Below, piece after piece: positions 10,370 to 20,364 of a DNA stretch of 54,404 bases. The first letter of the stretch is position 1. The number at the start of each line of letters is the position of its first letter. Under the pieces are notes generated by a model. That model saw only the letters and a program-made list of their open reading frames with translations. It was not told the DNA's origin and did no database searches. Made by a program: the position numbers and the translations under genes. Source of the DNA: Chara braunii (taxonomy: Eukaryota > Streptophyta > Charophyceae > Charales > Characeae); assembly GCA_003427395.1 (NCBI GenBank), contig BFEA01000007.1, positions 2,591,260-2,645,663 of the forward strand, written 5' to 3'.

Positions 10370-10966
10370 CTGACACCTGGAACTGCAGAGTTCACCAGGC
10401 GTTACCATGTGGACATAGAGCGCACCCGTGCCAACCTGCTGAAAGCTCAAAAGGCTACGATTCAATAAGCTAACAAGCACAGACGTCCTTCTACTATTCG
10501 CACAGGTGACTGGGTGTGGGTACTCAGTTCTGAGTTGTTGCGAGAGGAGGATATTTCGCCTAAGCTGCTACCACGCTACATGGGTCCATGGCAAGTCCTT
10601 GATACAGTGGGAGCTGATCCATTTGGACCATCCTATACCGTGGATGTCCCTCTGCATCTACAAACGTACCTTGTCTTTCATGCATCTAAGCTGTTACCAT
10701 TTACCTCAGCTGATGCATTCCCAGACAGGCCTCCTCATATCGGTCCCCCTATCCCTGGTAAAGGATATGAGGTGGAGTCCGTTGAGGATGAGTCAGGTAC
10801 TGGACCAGATAAGGAGGACCTTGTGAAGTTCTTATACCAGCCACATACAGAAGACCGCTGGTTTACTCGCAAGGAACTTCTGAAGACTGCAAACTCTGTC
10901 ATTCTCAGATATGAGGCAGCACAGAAAGGGGAATCCCTTCGGCGCTCTGCACGCCTACGCCCCTAG
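10370..10966 (+). pseudogene. Element 2 integrase C-terminal and chromodomain-like tail
   Basis: The region begins with a helical stretch ending in a TAA at 10466-10468 where QANKH is expected. It continues with GDWVWVLSSELL, PRYMGPWQVL and YLVFHASKLLPF, the signature of plant Ty3/gypsy integrase C-termini. The tail has a chromodomain-like segment with DRWFTRKELL and ends in a basic RRSARLRP just before the natural stop at 10964-10966. Confidence 0.85.
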
Positions 10967-10980
10967 CTAGGAGGTCCTCA

Positions 10981-10999
10981 CTCCGGGGGAGGGCAGGTC
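10981..10999 (+). promoter_or_regulatory. Polypurine tract of element 2
   Basis: CCGGGGGAGGGCAGG lies 15 bases after the end of the polyprotein and directly before the 3' LTR. Polypurine tracts prime plus-strand DNA synthesis and sit exactly at this place in LTR retrotransposons. Confidence 0.75.
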
Positions 11000-12245
11000 T
11001 GCAACGACTTGCTGTTTTCTGGTTGCCTGTAGCCTCTCTCTATCGAGGCTGTACTATAGGTAGGACAGATTCATAATTTTGTTTGGCTGAGGGCTAACCG
11101 AGTGACCTGCCTGTAAGGAAAATTCGTGAGGGACAATACGGGAAAATACAGGCCCGTACTAACTGAATTTCCTACAGCTAACCTAATTGCGAATAGCAGG
11201 CCGGCTACCCCTAAGACAGACAGGCCCTACAGGCCTATGCTGATAGACGGTCCTATAGCCAGGTAAGGTAGAGGCCGAGAGGCCGAAACTGAATTGGTAC
11301 CGGTCAGTCAGTCAGTCCGGTCTAGGTCGAGTCTAGGCTAGTTTTAGTCTATGGATAGGATGGGCACATCGGTTCAGGGCTTTTGGCAGTTGGTACCGAG
11401 TACATCGCTGCTGTGCTACGCATGAACCGGAAGTGGTGACGGCTTGGCGTGGAAGGAGACAGGCATAGCCAGACCTTCGGAGCGCCGGCCATAGCTGGGA
11501 CCTGCGCTGTACTCTGCCAGCACGTAGGGGCTGTCAGAGGTCTGGGTTATCGAGGTCTGCTGGAGGCGAGAGAAGTTGGTGCCCTGCTGGACCCTCCTCC
11601 GAAAGTGGGGTTCCAGGGTTGTGGCGCTGCAGCCATAGCTGCAGCTTCTTCCTCAGAGGTCATCTTGTCAGGAGTTGGTGGCGCTGCTGCAGACTTCCAT
11701 CCGGGAAGTCTTCCGACACTTCGTCATCATCAGATACTGTGGTGCTGGTCTTCTTCTTCATCCTCTGAGTGGCGCTTGGCCTCAGAGGCCTGTTTCAGGG
11801 TGGCGCTTCCCTGTGGAGGCTGTATCGGGGTGGCGCTTGATGTTTCAGGGGCTCAGGGGTGTCACGGGTGGTTACTCGGGGTTGGGGAGTGAAGCGCTGC
11901 TCATTTCTGAGCAGCGCACTGTAGTACTGAGGTTATTCAGACAATTTGAGACTCTGAGTTTAATAAACAGTGTAATACTGGGTTTGGACTGTCATCGTTT
12001 CATTGTTTCCTGGATGTGATCTACTTGGCTTTTCTTTATGACTGGTTGTGAGGATTGAGTGGAGTGAATTGCACTTTCAGTGTACCCTGTCATATCGCAT
12101 GGTCAAGTCTTCCGCTGTGTTTATCTCTCCCTGTGCGGTGTGATACTCCTATCCTCTCCCCTTCCTTCTGTGTATGTATGGGCATACCCGGAAGTCTATG
12201 TGTGTGAGTGTTGGTCTCAGACAACAAACAACCAGAATCATAACA
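11000..12245 (+). mobile_element. 3' LTR of element 2
   Basis: It begins TGCAACGACTTGC after the polypurine tract and ends CATAACA. Both limits are supported by comparison with a second, solo copy at 40059-41468 that starts TGCAATGACTTGC, ends CATAAC(A) and diverges outside. Repeated GTGGCGCT motifs, a perfect hairpin (11894-11917) and an AATAAA (about 11961) lie in the second half. Short frames inside it (for example 11449-11892) are not genes. Confidence 0.9.
11894..11966 (+). promoter_or_regulatory. LTR hairpin followed by a polyadenylation-type signal
   Basis: A 10-bp perfect stem GCGCTGCTCA/TGAGCAGCGC with loop TTTC is followed about 45 bases later by AATAAA. The same stem, with one change next to the loop, occurs in the solo LTR at 41063-41086. 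A role in LTR transcript end formation or RNA packaging is an inference. Confidence 0.6.
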
Positions 12246-13439
12246 ATGGTCTGGCAGACAGCGTGACGCTGACGTGGCACCCTTCGTGAAGGCCTATTGG
12301 ACATTGATGCTGACGTGGCAACTTTGCGGAGGTGCTGCGTTGGCATGCCATGTGACGCATGGCAGTGATTGCAACCTGCCGTTGGTGAGAGATTGCTACT
12401 TGCACTTGTGTGCTGGCGGGCGGTACAGCATCACGATTTGGCTGTAGTCCCACATGTCGGCCCTTGTGCTTGGCTGCATTGGTATTCGCAGAGGCACAGT
12501 CAGAAGAGGATGAGTTGCTGACATCTTGATTGTTGTTGTTTGTTGGCTGACTCTACTCGCCGTGGGCTGTTCTGTGGATGTCTGCTACTCACCTGTGTTG
12601 TTGTGTCTTGACCACGCTGGCCGTGGCTGCCGTACATGTACACTCGTTAGGAATGTCATCACACAGAACAGACAGCAAAATTAGAAGTAGAAATAATTGA
12701 AAATATGTTCCTTTAAACCACCACTACCTCCGATCCTGTTTTTGCTGAGCCTGACTTTCACAGCGCACCAGGTTTTGCCGAGCCAGTGGAGTCTCATCCA
12801 AGAAGGAACAAGGGAAAAGAAAACAAACAAACATCCCAAACGCCACGATAACTGCCAGGTACATTCTATGAGGTGCTTGTGTGGCTGTGCCCTCAGTGAG
12901 GGCGTGTAGGGGACGAACACGGGGGAAAAAAAAGAAAACAAAAAAAGCTCCCTTATGCTGTGATTGGGGGCGGATACAGGATGCTACAGCATGGAGACAG
13001 TAATGTGCCACCTGTGAAATACGCCCTGCCTGGCTGGCAGGGCACTAAAACGATATCGGAACAAAATCAAAACAAAACAAAAAAGCAAACTCTTTCCCTA
13101 CGAAGTGGCCAGATACATTCCTCAAAGGCCTCTGCAACTTCCACACTCAAGAGGAACTTCCCCGACATCCCTGACTTTGAAACTTTTTTTTTTTTTTTTT
13201 TTTTTCTGTCGGCGTCCAACCCTGCCCCAAGCCCCGTGTTTTAAGGAGTAGGCTACTAGATGGACTTATTTATTTCTGTTTATTTATTCTTGCTGTAGGA
13301 ATTTTGAAATGAATTGAGTGTGGCCGTGTCTTTGATTATTTACTTTCCGGCAAACACGTATGTCAAAATGTCTTTCCTCTGGAGCTGTTTGCGCCATTCT
13401 ATCTTGACTCCCTTCATTCCTCTCTTTCTCTTCCCTGTC
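12246..13439. other. Intergenic region, no gene recognised
   Basis: No coding region is supported here. It contains two GCTGACGTGGCA motifs (about 12267-12317), A-rich and T-rich runs (12925-12945, 13068-13085, 13183-13205) and possibly remains of the 5' LTR of element 3, which I could not delimit. Confidence 0.5.
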
Positions 13440-13479
13440 TCCATCACCTTCTTCGCTGATGAGGAAGGTGGTGAAATCA

Positions 13480-15175
13480 GAACTCGTTGCCAAGTTGAAA
13501 ACAGACGGCAACAAATGCTGGGTCGGCTTCATCAGTTGATCACGGAATTGCATGATGCTGGGGCAGACGCTGAGCAGCACGTGTGCAGCCAGTTCGATCG
13601 GCTAGCTGCTGAAAGCACTAGAGCAGGCTGTCACAATTGTTCAGATGATGGAAGCCAGCGTTCGTGTGCAACAGGCAATTAATCAGACCCGAGAGGCTCT
13701 TGATAAATTTGTGATCGATCAGCTAACGGAGATAGTCAATAGGGGGGCCAAGAAAGAAAACGAACAAGGAGAGAGAAGCGAACCGAAAGAAGAACCGAAA
13801 TTGTCTGAAGAAATATGGAAGGCAACCATCAAGCAATTGGAAGATGCATTGAATGCAGAGAGGAAAAAGATGGAAGAATACCATAGGAAGAAGAAAGAAA
13901 AAGAACAGCAAGAAAGGAAGGTGGATGAAATCAGACAAAGATTTCATTTTGAAGGAACGGAGACTGCATTGCATCCGTCATGAATACCTCGCTCAACTTG
14001 AAAATGAAGATAGATAACAACACCACGGAACTGCAGACAATGACAAGACTCGTAAAGGGAAAGAACAAGATGGTGATCGAGGAGGTCAAGGGGGAGGAAC
14101 AAAAAGAACCCAAGAGAAATCGATGAAGGATGCAATTAAGTCAAGAAGACGCCGAAAAAACCTAAAACCTCGGGGAAAGAACCTGAGGCACCGGCGAGAA
14201 AGGAAGAGCCCGCTAAAAAGGAACCGACCAAAGAAACGGAGAAATCAAAAAGAAGAGAAAAGGTAAAGATGAAATTGTTGTTTACCTACAACAACAAGAA
14301 GGGAGAAAATTTGTTGTTGTGGATAGTTCAGATACAGACTTGTTGCGGAACTGCTCCAGTTGAACTTGAGAGTCGGGTAGCCTTCCCCACCTCGTGTTTG
14401 GGAGAAGTTGCAAAGGAGTGGGTTCTCTCAGAGGCCAACGCTGCATTATTCAAGGACATTGGTGAGTGGGCCAAGGCTCTGATCCTTACGGAGTTTCTCC
14501 AAAAGATCAAGAAGAGATTCCTTGATAAGACGACAATCGATAAGGCTTTCGACGAACTCATAACCATAAGTCAAAAGCGCTGGTCTTCTCTCGATGCACT
14601 GTCCCGTGAGGTGGATAGTCTGTTACAGGTACATGGGCTCAACTTGTAGGACAACCAGGTCCTTTATATCTACTCACGCGCATTGCCCGAGGCGATTCAC
14701 GGACAACTCGTGGATGAGTCAAGTCTGGGAAGTATAACTACAAACAATTTCATGCTCCAACGAGAACAAATGAGGACACAGGTAAAGGGAACCTATGCGT
14801 TTGTGGTAAGAAGTGGTCCGGTTGGTGGGTATGGAAACGGTAAGCGCATCTTGTGGCAACAAAAGCGACAAGATCACCCCCTCATCGTCTTAGATGACAA
14901 CACAGTGGAAAAGTGACCCCTCGACGAGGCCGAGGGTGGAACTAGTGGTGGCAGTGAGTCGGAAAAGGGTGGCGTGGTGGCCGTCAAAAGTGGCACCAAT
15001 TCAGGAGGATTTGGAAAGAAAAAGAGGCCACGCTTCTTCACCGAACTCCCGATATTGCGGTTTGTAGACCTTGGGAAAAGATGAGACTGTCATGAGAGCA
15101 GTGGTAGGACCGGATGAACAATAGGCAATGTCTCAAGTGTGGCACTGCAGGGCATATCATTGCATGGTGCCGGCT
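13480..15175 (+). pseudogene. Element 3 gag with canonical zinc knuckle
   Basis: A lysine/glutamate-rich coiled coil (13645-13983, for example KKMEEYHRKKKEKEQQERK) is followed by a highly charged linker and the capsid domain (14269-14916), which includes AKEWVLSEANAA and YSRALPEAIHGQL. A TAG at 14647-14649 stands where a glutamine is likely. The nucleocapsid zinc knuckle at 15129-15170 has the standard C-x2-C-x4-H-x4-C spacing (CLKCGTAGHIIAWC). At least three frame changes separate these parts. Confidence 0.78.
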
Positions 15176-15439
15176 CATTCGGAACCCAAAAGGGAGCACC
15201 CAGTATGAGTAGCATCTGCTCGTACTAAGTAGAAGGGTTTAGTTAAAGGCAAGGCGCCTATAACCCCTTTCAACCCCTCAACTCGCATGGCAGAGAATAA
15301 CTCTTCTTCGGCCCGTCATCGGGAACATCCTGACATGGTCTTATGTTCTGTCTCTTTGGCCGATTCCCTTGACGAACATGGAACTGAACACGTTGCGTTA
15401 AGAAGTTCGTGAGCGAAGAAAGCAAAGTCTTAAGGGTGA

Positions 15440-16062
15440 ATTAATGATTGCAAACATTAAGATTGCACGTACGCGAGTAGGTGCTCTGTTACACCCAGGA
15501 TGGACGCGGTCATATATCTCAGAGATGGCAATTTGTAAATTGCATTTGGGAATGACGGTAAAAGATTTGCCAAGACCTATCACTTCTATGTCGTCTGGCA
15601 AGAGCACGATCACTGTCTCTCAGTTTGTTGATCGTGTAAAATGTTATTTTCGTACTAAGGAAGGTAAACGAATATTGCATGAAGTATCTTTCTTGGTTGA
15701 AAAGTACTTGCCCTTTCACTTGATTCTGGGAATTTATGGCATGAGGAAGCTGACCCGGATATCAAGCTTAAGGAAAAAATTGTTAAAATCAAGGACGAAA
15801 AGTCCGAATTTAAAGCAACCAAATTGTATCACAGGTCTGGATCTGACTCTTCATTGTCTTTCTGTTGCACGAGTTATCCAACCTTCAGATCAATGGTCTC
15901 AAAGAAGAAGTTGGATCAGGATGTGATGATGGTACTCGTTAAACGAGTAGGTGAATGTTTCACACCCTATCCTCCTCCAATTGAAAAACTTCTCATTGAG
16001 TTTAAGGACTTGCAAATTGAACACAGGGGAATCACCCAGCGTGCTATCAAGCACACCATTTA
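15440..16062 (+). pseudogene. Element 3 aspartic protease, active site destroyed
   Basis: The segment VGALLHPGWTRSYIS matches the active-site loop of related proteases (element 4 has VGALIDTGASRK). The catalytic aspartate is histidine, and the threonine and alanine are proline and tryptophan. The second landmark, usually LGMDW, reads LGIYGM. The region ends near a TAG at 16060-16062 just before the PKGPIYRMSP linker to RT. Confidence 0.75.
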
Positions 16063-16079
16063 GATTATTCTTGGAAGTA

Positions 16080-16900
16080 AGATTCCCAAAGGACCCATTT
16101 ACAGAATGTCTCCTAGGGAACTAGAAAAATTGAAGAAACAACTGCAAAAACTAATTAAGAAAGGATAGTTTCGCCTAAGTTCATCTGCCTATGGTGCAAC
16201 TGTCTTGTTTGTGCTTAAAAAAGGAAGGAGAACTAGGGCTCTGTATAGACTATCGAGGGTTGAACTCCATCACTGTTAAAAATGTCAGCCCCTCCCTCGT
16301 ATTGATGACCTACTTGATCAGTTGCGGGGGTGTAAGTACTTCAACAAGATTGATATAAAGTCAAGCTACCCCACGAGATCGAGGTGGCCCTCGAAGATCA
16401 ACACAAGACGACTTTTCGGACCAGGTATGGACATTACGAGTTCTTTCGGTGTGACGAATGCACCGGCAACTTTTCAACGCTATATGAATGAATTGTTCAG
16501 GCAATGGTTGGACCAGTTTGTAGTTGTGTATCTCGACGACATCCTCGTGTATAGCAAGACACTTGAGGACCACGAGAAACACCCACAAATGATACTTCAG
16601 AAGTTGTGCAAAGGCAACTTTAAACTGAATCCTAAGAATCCTGAGTTTGCTAAGCCTGCGGTATTATACTTGGGACGTATAGAAAACGAAGAGGGATTCA
16701 GGCCTGAAGAGAAAATGATTACAGCGAATAGAGATTGGCCTAGACCTAAGATTGTCATTGAATTTCTAGGACTTGCTAGTTACTATAGGAAGTCTGTAAG
16801 GAACTTCTCATTGATAGTCGCGCGTACGAGAACACTTCTGAATAAAGAAAAACCTTGGTTATGGGACAACGATTGTGAGTCTTCGTTCAAAAAGTTGAAA
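16080..16900 (+). pseudogene. Element 3 reverse transcriptase
   Basis: PKGPIYRMSPRELEKL leads into RT. A TAG at 16166-16168 replaces the tryptophan of KGW. After a frameshift the palm shows NKIDIKS, VTNAPATFQRYMN and an intact catalytic YLDD in VVVYLDDILVYSK. The LGLASYYRKSVRNFS segment starts the connection. The block between LCIDYRG and the palm is frameshifted more than once, so the RT cannot be translated continuously. Confidence 0.87.
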
Positions 16901-16901
16901 C

Positions 16902-17430
16902 GTGCTAACTCACTACCCTGTTTTGAAAATTGTTGATCCTTCTCTCCCTTTCATTGTCACCACTGACGCAAGTCAATATGGAATTGGGGCTGTGCTACAA
17001 CATGATGACGGTAAGGGATATAGACCTATTGAGTTTATGTCCAAGAGGCTTTCGTTCGAGAAAGTGGTCAACTCCTCTAACGAAAGGGAATTGTATGCCT
17101 CAGTCGCTGCACTGGACACATGGAAGCACTACTTGCTAGGGAGACACTTCATTGTCTATTCAGACCACTCTACTCTGAAGTGGATCAAAACCCAACCTCG
17201 ACTCTCTGACAAGTTAGTTAGATGGGATTTTGAATTGAAGACCATTACAGGAAAGTTTGATGTTGTTGTGGATGCTTTGTCCAAGCGTGCTGATTTCTTT
17301 GGAACAATTGTCTCCTGTCTTGATATTGGGAACGACCTGAAAGACCAAATCCGCAAGGGTTATGCAGATGATTCGATATGGAGTCCTATCGTTGTGACCC
17401 TACAAAGAAACTTTGAAATCTTTCCCTGAA
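16902..17430 (+). pseudogene. Element 3 RNase H
   Basis: The domain has TTDASQYGIGAVLQ with the first catalytic aspartate, then NERELYASVAAL with the glutamate, and YSDHSTLKW with the second aspartate. The VDALSKRAD end is also present. It is the most complete RNase H in the window and gives a length reference for the deletions in elements 1 and 4. Confidence 0.87.
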
Positions 17431-17436
17431 TATTGA

Positions 17437-18282
17437 ATGACTGATGGCTTATGTTTCTTTGTTGATAAGACCGAAGAAAGACTCTGCATTCCACATAAGG
17501 AACCAATTAAAAGTATGATTATTGGGGAATGCCATAACACTGAAGGACACTTAGGTTTCAAGAAGACGTATGCAAATGTTAGAGAATGCTTTGAATGGAA
17601 AGGAATGAATGAGGATGTGCTAACCTATGTGCGAACTTGTCTAGTTTGCCAAAGGAACAAGCCCTCACATGAGAATCCATTGGAGACCACGACCTATCCC
17701 ATGTGAGCCAGATGAGTCTATCTCAATTGACTTCATGATTCTCACTAAGAGTCGGAATGACAATAATCAGGTAATGGTCATTGTCCATCGATTCTCAAAG
17801 TATGCTACGTTTATTCCCTTGCCTGCCAAAGACAAAACTTGTCATCCAAAAGTTCCAGATGCGATGGGTTTCAGAATATGAATTTCCAAAAAACATCGTC
17901 TCTGATAGGGATGTACGGTTCACAGGTCTACAATGGCAAAAAATGATGGAAGCCTATGGCACTAGGTTGACCATGTCGTCAGGTAGACATCCTGAAACAA
18001 ATGGGCAAACTGAACAGATGAATCATCTGTGCCAATGAGTTTTGCACATGCATGTACGACCCGATCAGATAGATTGGGATGATAACTTACCTTAGATTGC
18101 GAGTGCATATAATAAAATCATACACACCGTTACAGGGAGAACACCAAATGTGTTGCACAAAGGTTGGAAGCCTCGATGTCCCATTGACCAGACTCAAAGG
18201 CTACCCCCAGGTACCCGAGAATTTGCTGTTTTGTATGAAGAAGACATAAAGAGAGTCAAGGAAAATATATAGAAAGCCAGGG
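17437..18282 (+). pseudogene. Element 3 integrase, C-terminus broken
   Basis: The HHCC domain is seen as CHNTEGHLG with CLVCQRNK. The catalytic core spans two frames: ISIDFM, then NIVSDRDVRF and NGQTEQMN, so all three acidic residues remain. VDRFSKYA reads VHRFSKYA. Stops at 18036-18038, about 18093 and about 18270 stand where arginine or glutamine codons are expected. Homology to the integrase C-terminal region ends abruptly at about 18282. Confidence 0.85.
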
Positions 18283-18423
18283 TTGTTTTGGCTCCTATCG
18301 CCTACGCCTACAGTAGGCAATAGGTGTGCCTACCAGTCGAGCCGACCCACAGACTACCTAAATTTTTTATTTTCTTTTCTGATGACATGGTCGTGTGCGG
18401 CTTGAGGAGAGTAGCCCAAATCC

Positions 18424-18565
18424 GCAATAATTTTTTTGGGGGGTGTTGGGGGGTGTTGGGGGGTGTTGGGGGTTATAGGGGGTTGTAGGTGGTAAAGGGG
18501 GGGTATGAGGGCGTTAGGGGGCGGTATGGGGGTGTTGGGGGGGGCTATGGGGGTGTGGATGGGGT
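18424..18565 (+). repeat. G-run array
   Basis: The plus strand has more than ten runs of three to nine G, separated by short T/A-rich spacers. It starts as GGGGGGTGTT repeated three times at 18438-18467 and degenerates to the right. This pattern meets the usual sequence criterion for G-quadruplex formation many times over. Confidence 0.85.
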
Positions 18566-18725
18566 TATTTGGGGTTTTGGACCCAAAAAAACAAAAAACA
18601 AAAAACAAACGAGTGGGAATCCGGGCCGCCCGAGTGACTGGTAGGGGCCCGAGGGAGGTCCCGGGCGGTCTGGCCGGGTAGGGCACCCGGTTGGGGCCGG
18701 CCCCCCCCAGTGCACTCATCTGTAG

Positions 18726-19460
18726 GGGGGTTTCGGACCCCCTTTTGGCTTGTGTCGGCCTCTTGCAGGCCTACCGGGTCTGACCGGCCCAAGAAACTGT
18801 TGTGTCGGGCCCAGTAGGCGTGCTTTTAATTTTGTGCCGGCCACGGAGCCGGTGGATCTTGGCGCCAACCTTCCCCTCGTTCAAACCTGGGATCGGCTGG
18901 GGTGGTCTGCCACTCGCCCCCAACACGATCGGAGTTGCTCTTGCGTCATCGCCCGTCGCCCGTTGCCATCGCCATCGAGAGTCCTGCTGCTGCTGCTACG
19001 ACGAAGGCCCCGACTGTCCTGCTGCTGCTGCTACGACGAAGGCCCCTACCGTCCTGCTGTTGCTGCTACGACGAAGGCCCCGACTGTCCTGCTGGGGGGG
19101 TTTCGGACCCCCTTTTGGCTTGTGTCAGCCTCCCGCAAGCCGACCGGGTCTGACTGGCCCAAGAAACCGTTGTGTCGAGCCCAGTAGGCTTGCTTTTAAT
19201 TTCGCGCCGGCCACAGAGCCGGTGGATCTTGGCGCCAAACTTCCCCCCGTTCAAACCTGGGATCGGCTGGGGTGGTCTGCCACTCGCCCCCAGCACGATC
19301 GGAGTTGCTCCTGCGCCGTCGCCCGTCGGCATCGCCATCGAGAGTCCTGCTGCTGCTGCTGCTACGACGAGGCCCTGACTGTCCTGCTGCTGCTACTACG
19401 ACGAAGGCCCCAACTGTCCTGCTGCTGCTGCTACGACGAAGGCGCCATTCTTCTTCTTCT
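18726..19460. repeat. 365-bp tandem duplication containing a 33-36-bp minisatellite
   Basis: The segment beginning GGTTTCGGACCCCCTTTTGG at about 18730 is repeated from about 19098. Each long copy ends in tandem units of GTCCTGCTGCTGCTGCTACG followed by ACGAAGGCCCC. Long open frames cross this region on both strands, but they follow the repeat structure and are not evidence of a gene. Confidence 0.85.
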
Positions 19461-19559
19461 TCTTCATGTCGGAATCGTTTAGGGTTTGTGTTGGACGGGC
19501 AGACGAAGGCGCTGCTGCTAGGGTAACTGTTGCAGGTAACGACAAAGGCCCCGACGAAC

Positions 19560-19890
19560 TTCTTCTTCTTCTCTTTCTTCTTCTTGATCATTCGGTAGGT
19601 CACATGAGATACGACAGGCTGTCCACCTCTCCCCCCCCCCCCCCCCCCCCTCCTCTTCCTCGTCTACCTCGATGTCCTCCTCCTAGTCCTCGTCGACCTC
19701 CTCCTCCATATCGTCCTCGTCGTCCTCTTCCTCGTCCTTCTTCTCCTCCCCCCCCCTCTCGTCCCCTTCTTCTTCCTCTTCTTCTTCCTCCTCTTCTTCC
19801 TCCTTCTCGTCTTCCTCCTCCTCCTCCTCCTCCTCTTCCTCCTCCAGCTTCTTCTTCTTCTTCTTCTTCTTCTTCTTCTTCTTCTTCTTT
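19560..19890. repeat. Long pyrimidine-rich tract
   Basis: Between about 19623 and 19890 the plus strand is almost all C and T, including about 20 C at 19631-19650 and a (TTC)n run at 19853-19889. Frames reading poly-serine/proline or poly-arginine/glutamate here are artefacts of composition. Confidence 0.9.
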
Positions 19891-20112
19891 GTCCCATAAA
19901 TAAAATAAAATAAAGGTAACGATAGCTTGTCCGTAGGTAAATGTTCTCAAAGGCTCAGGTAACTCGTTGCCGTGTCAGACAAGTAATCTCTGACCTTATT
20001 ACTTCACTATATGCGGGAAAGTCCGAACCTATTTATTGAATGAATTTCAATATACAGTGGATAATCCACAGTCTTCTTCTTCTTCTCCTCCTCCTGCCAT
20101 ATGTAGAGGGAC

Positions 20113-20325
20113 ATGATTTTCCCAATAGGCCGTCCATGTTTCCTCCTTCAATGGATGGTGGCTATGAAGTTGCAGGTGGCAGAGGAAGACCGCAGAAGCA
20201 GTTCAAGGTAAAGTTTTAAGTCTCAACCTCCATCTGAAGCTTAAATGGTTTAGGAAGAAAGAACTAGTACCTACTGCTCCTGACGTTATATTTGCATATG
20301 AGCGCAGTTTAAAGGAAAGTTAATG
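20113..20325 (+). pseudogene. Element 3 polyprotein tail (chromodomain-like remnant)
   Basis: PSMDGGYEVAGGRGRPQKQF followed by KVKF and, after damage, KWFRKKELVPTAPDV matches the C-terminal tail of element 4 (PDMDGRYDIDG, GRGRPQKQYKVRF, NRWFTRTELVETAP). The intervening integrase C-terminal domain (about 85 residues in element 4) is absent. I read it as the displaced end of element 3. Confidence 0.7.
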
Positions 20326-20364
20326 TATTTCTGCGATGGAACTCGAAAATTGGGCCGGCAGGAG

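Larger units (their letters stand above)
5410..12245 (+). mobile_element. Element 2: Ty3/gypsy retrotransposon lacking its 5' LTR
   Basis: On the plus strand gag, protease, RT, RNase H, integrase and a chromodomain-like tail are in order, then a polypurine tract (10981-10999) and a full 3' LTR (11000-12245). The left end abuts the truncated gag of element 1 in the opposite direction, so the 5' LTR and leader were lost in a rearrangement. The frame is broken by at least seven stops and at least four frameshifts. Confidence 0.9.
13440..20364 (+). mobile_element. Element 3: Ty3/gypsy retrotransposon, interrupted near its 3' end
   Basis: Gag (13480-15175), protease (15440-16060), RT (16080-16900), RNase H (16902-17430) and integrase (17437-18282) are in order on the plus strand. 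The integrase C-terminus is broken at about 18283. A chromodomain remnant and polypurine-like tract reappear at 20113-20364, with foreign repeats between. Sequence motifs are closest to element 4 in this window. Several frameshifts and stops are present. Confidence 0.85.

Noticed and set aside
11449-12019. Two frames of more than 110 codons
   Set aside because: They lie wholly within the 3' LTR of element 2 and are not conserved in the solo LTR at 40059-41468.
18750-19482. Long overlapping frames of 145 to 226 codons on the plus strand
   Set aside because: They follow a 365-bp duplication and a 33-36-bp minisatellite; the translations are repeats and no family is recognised.
19600-19950. Proline/serine-rich and arginine/glutamate-rich frames on both strands
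   Set aside because: Pure consequence of a pyrimidine-rich tract.
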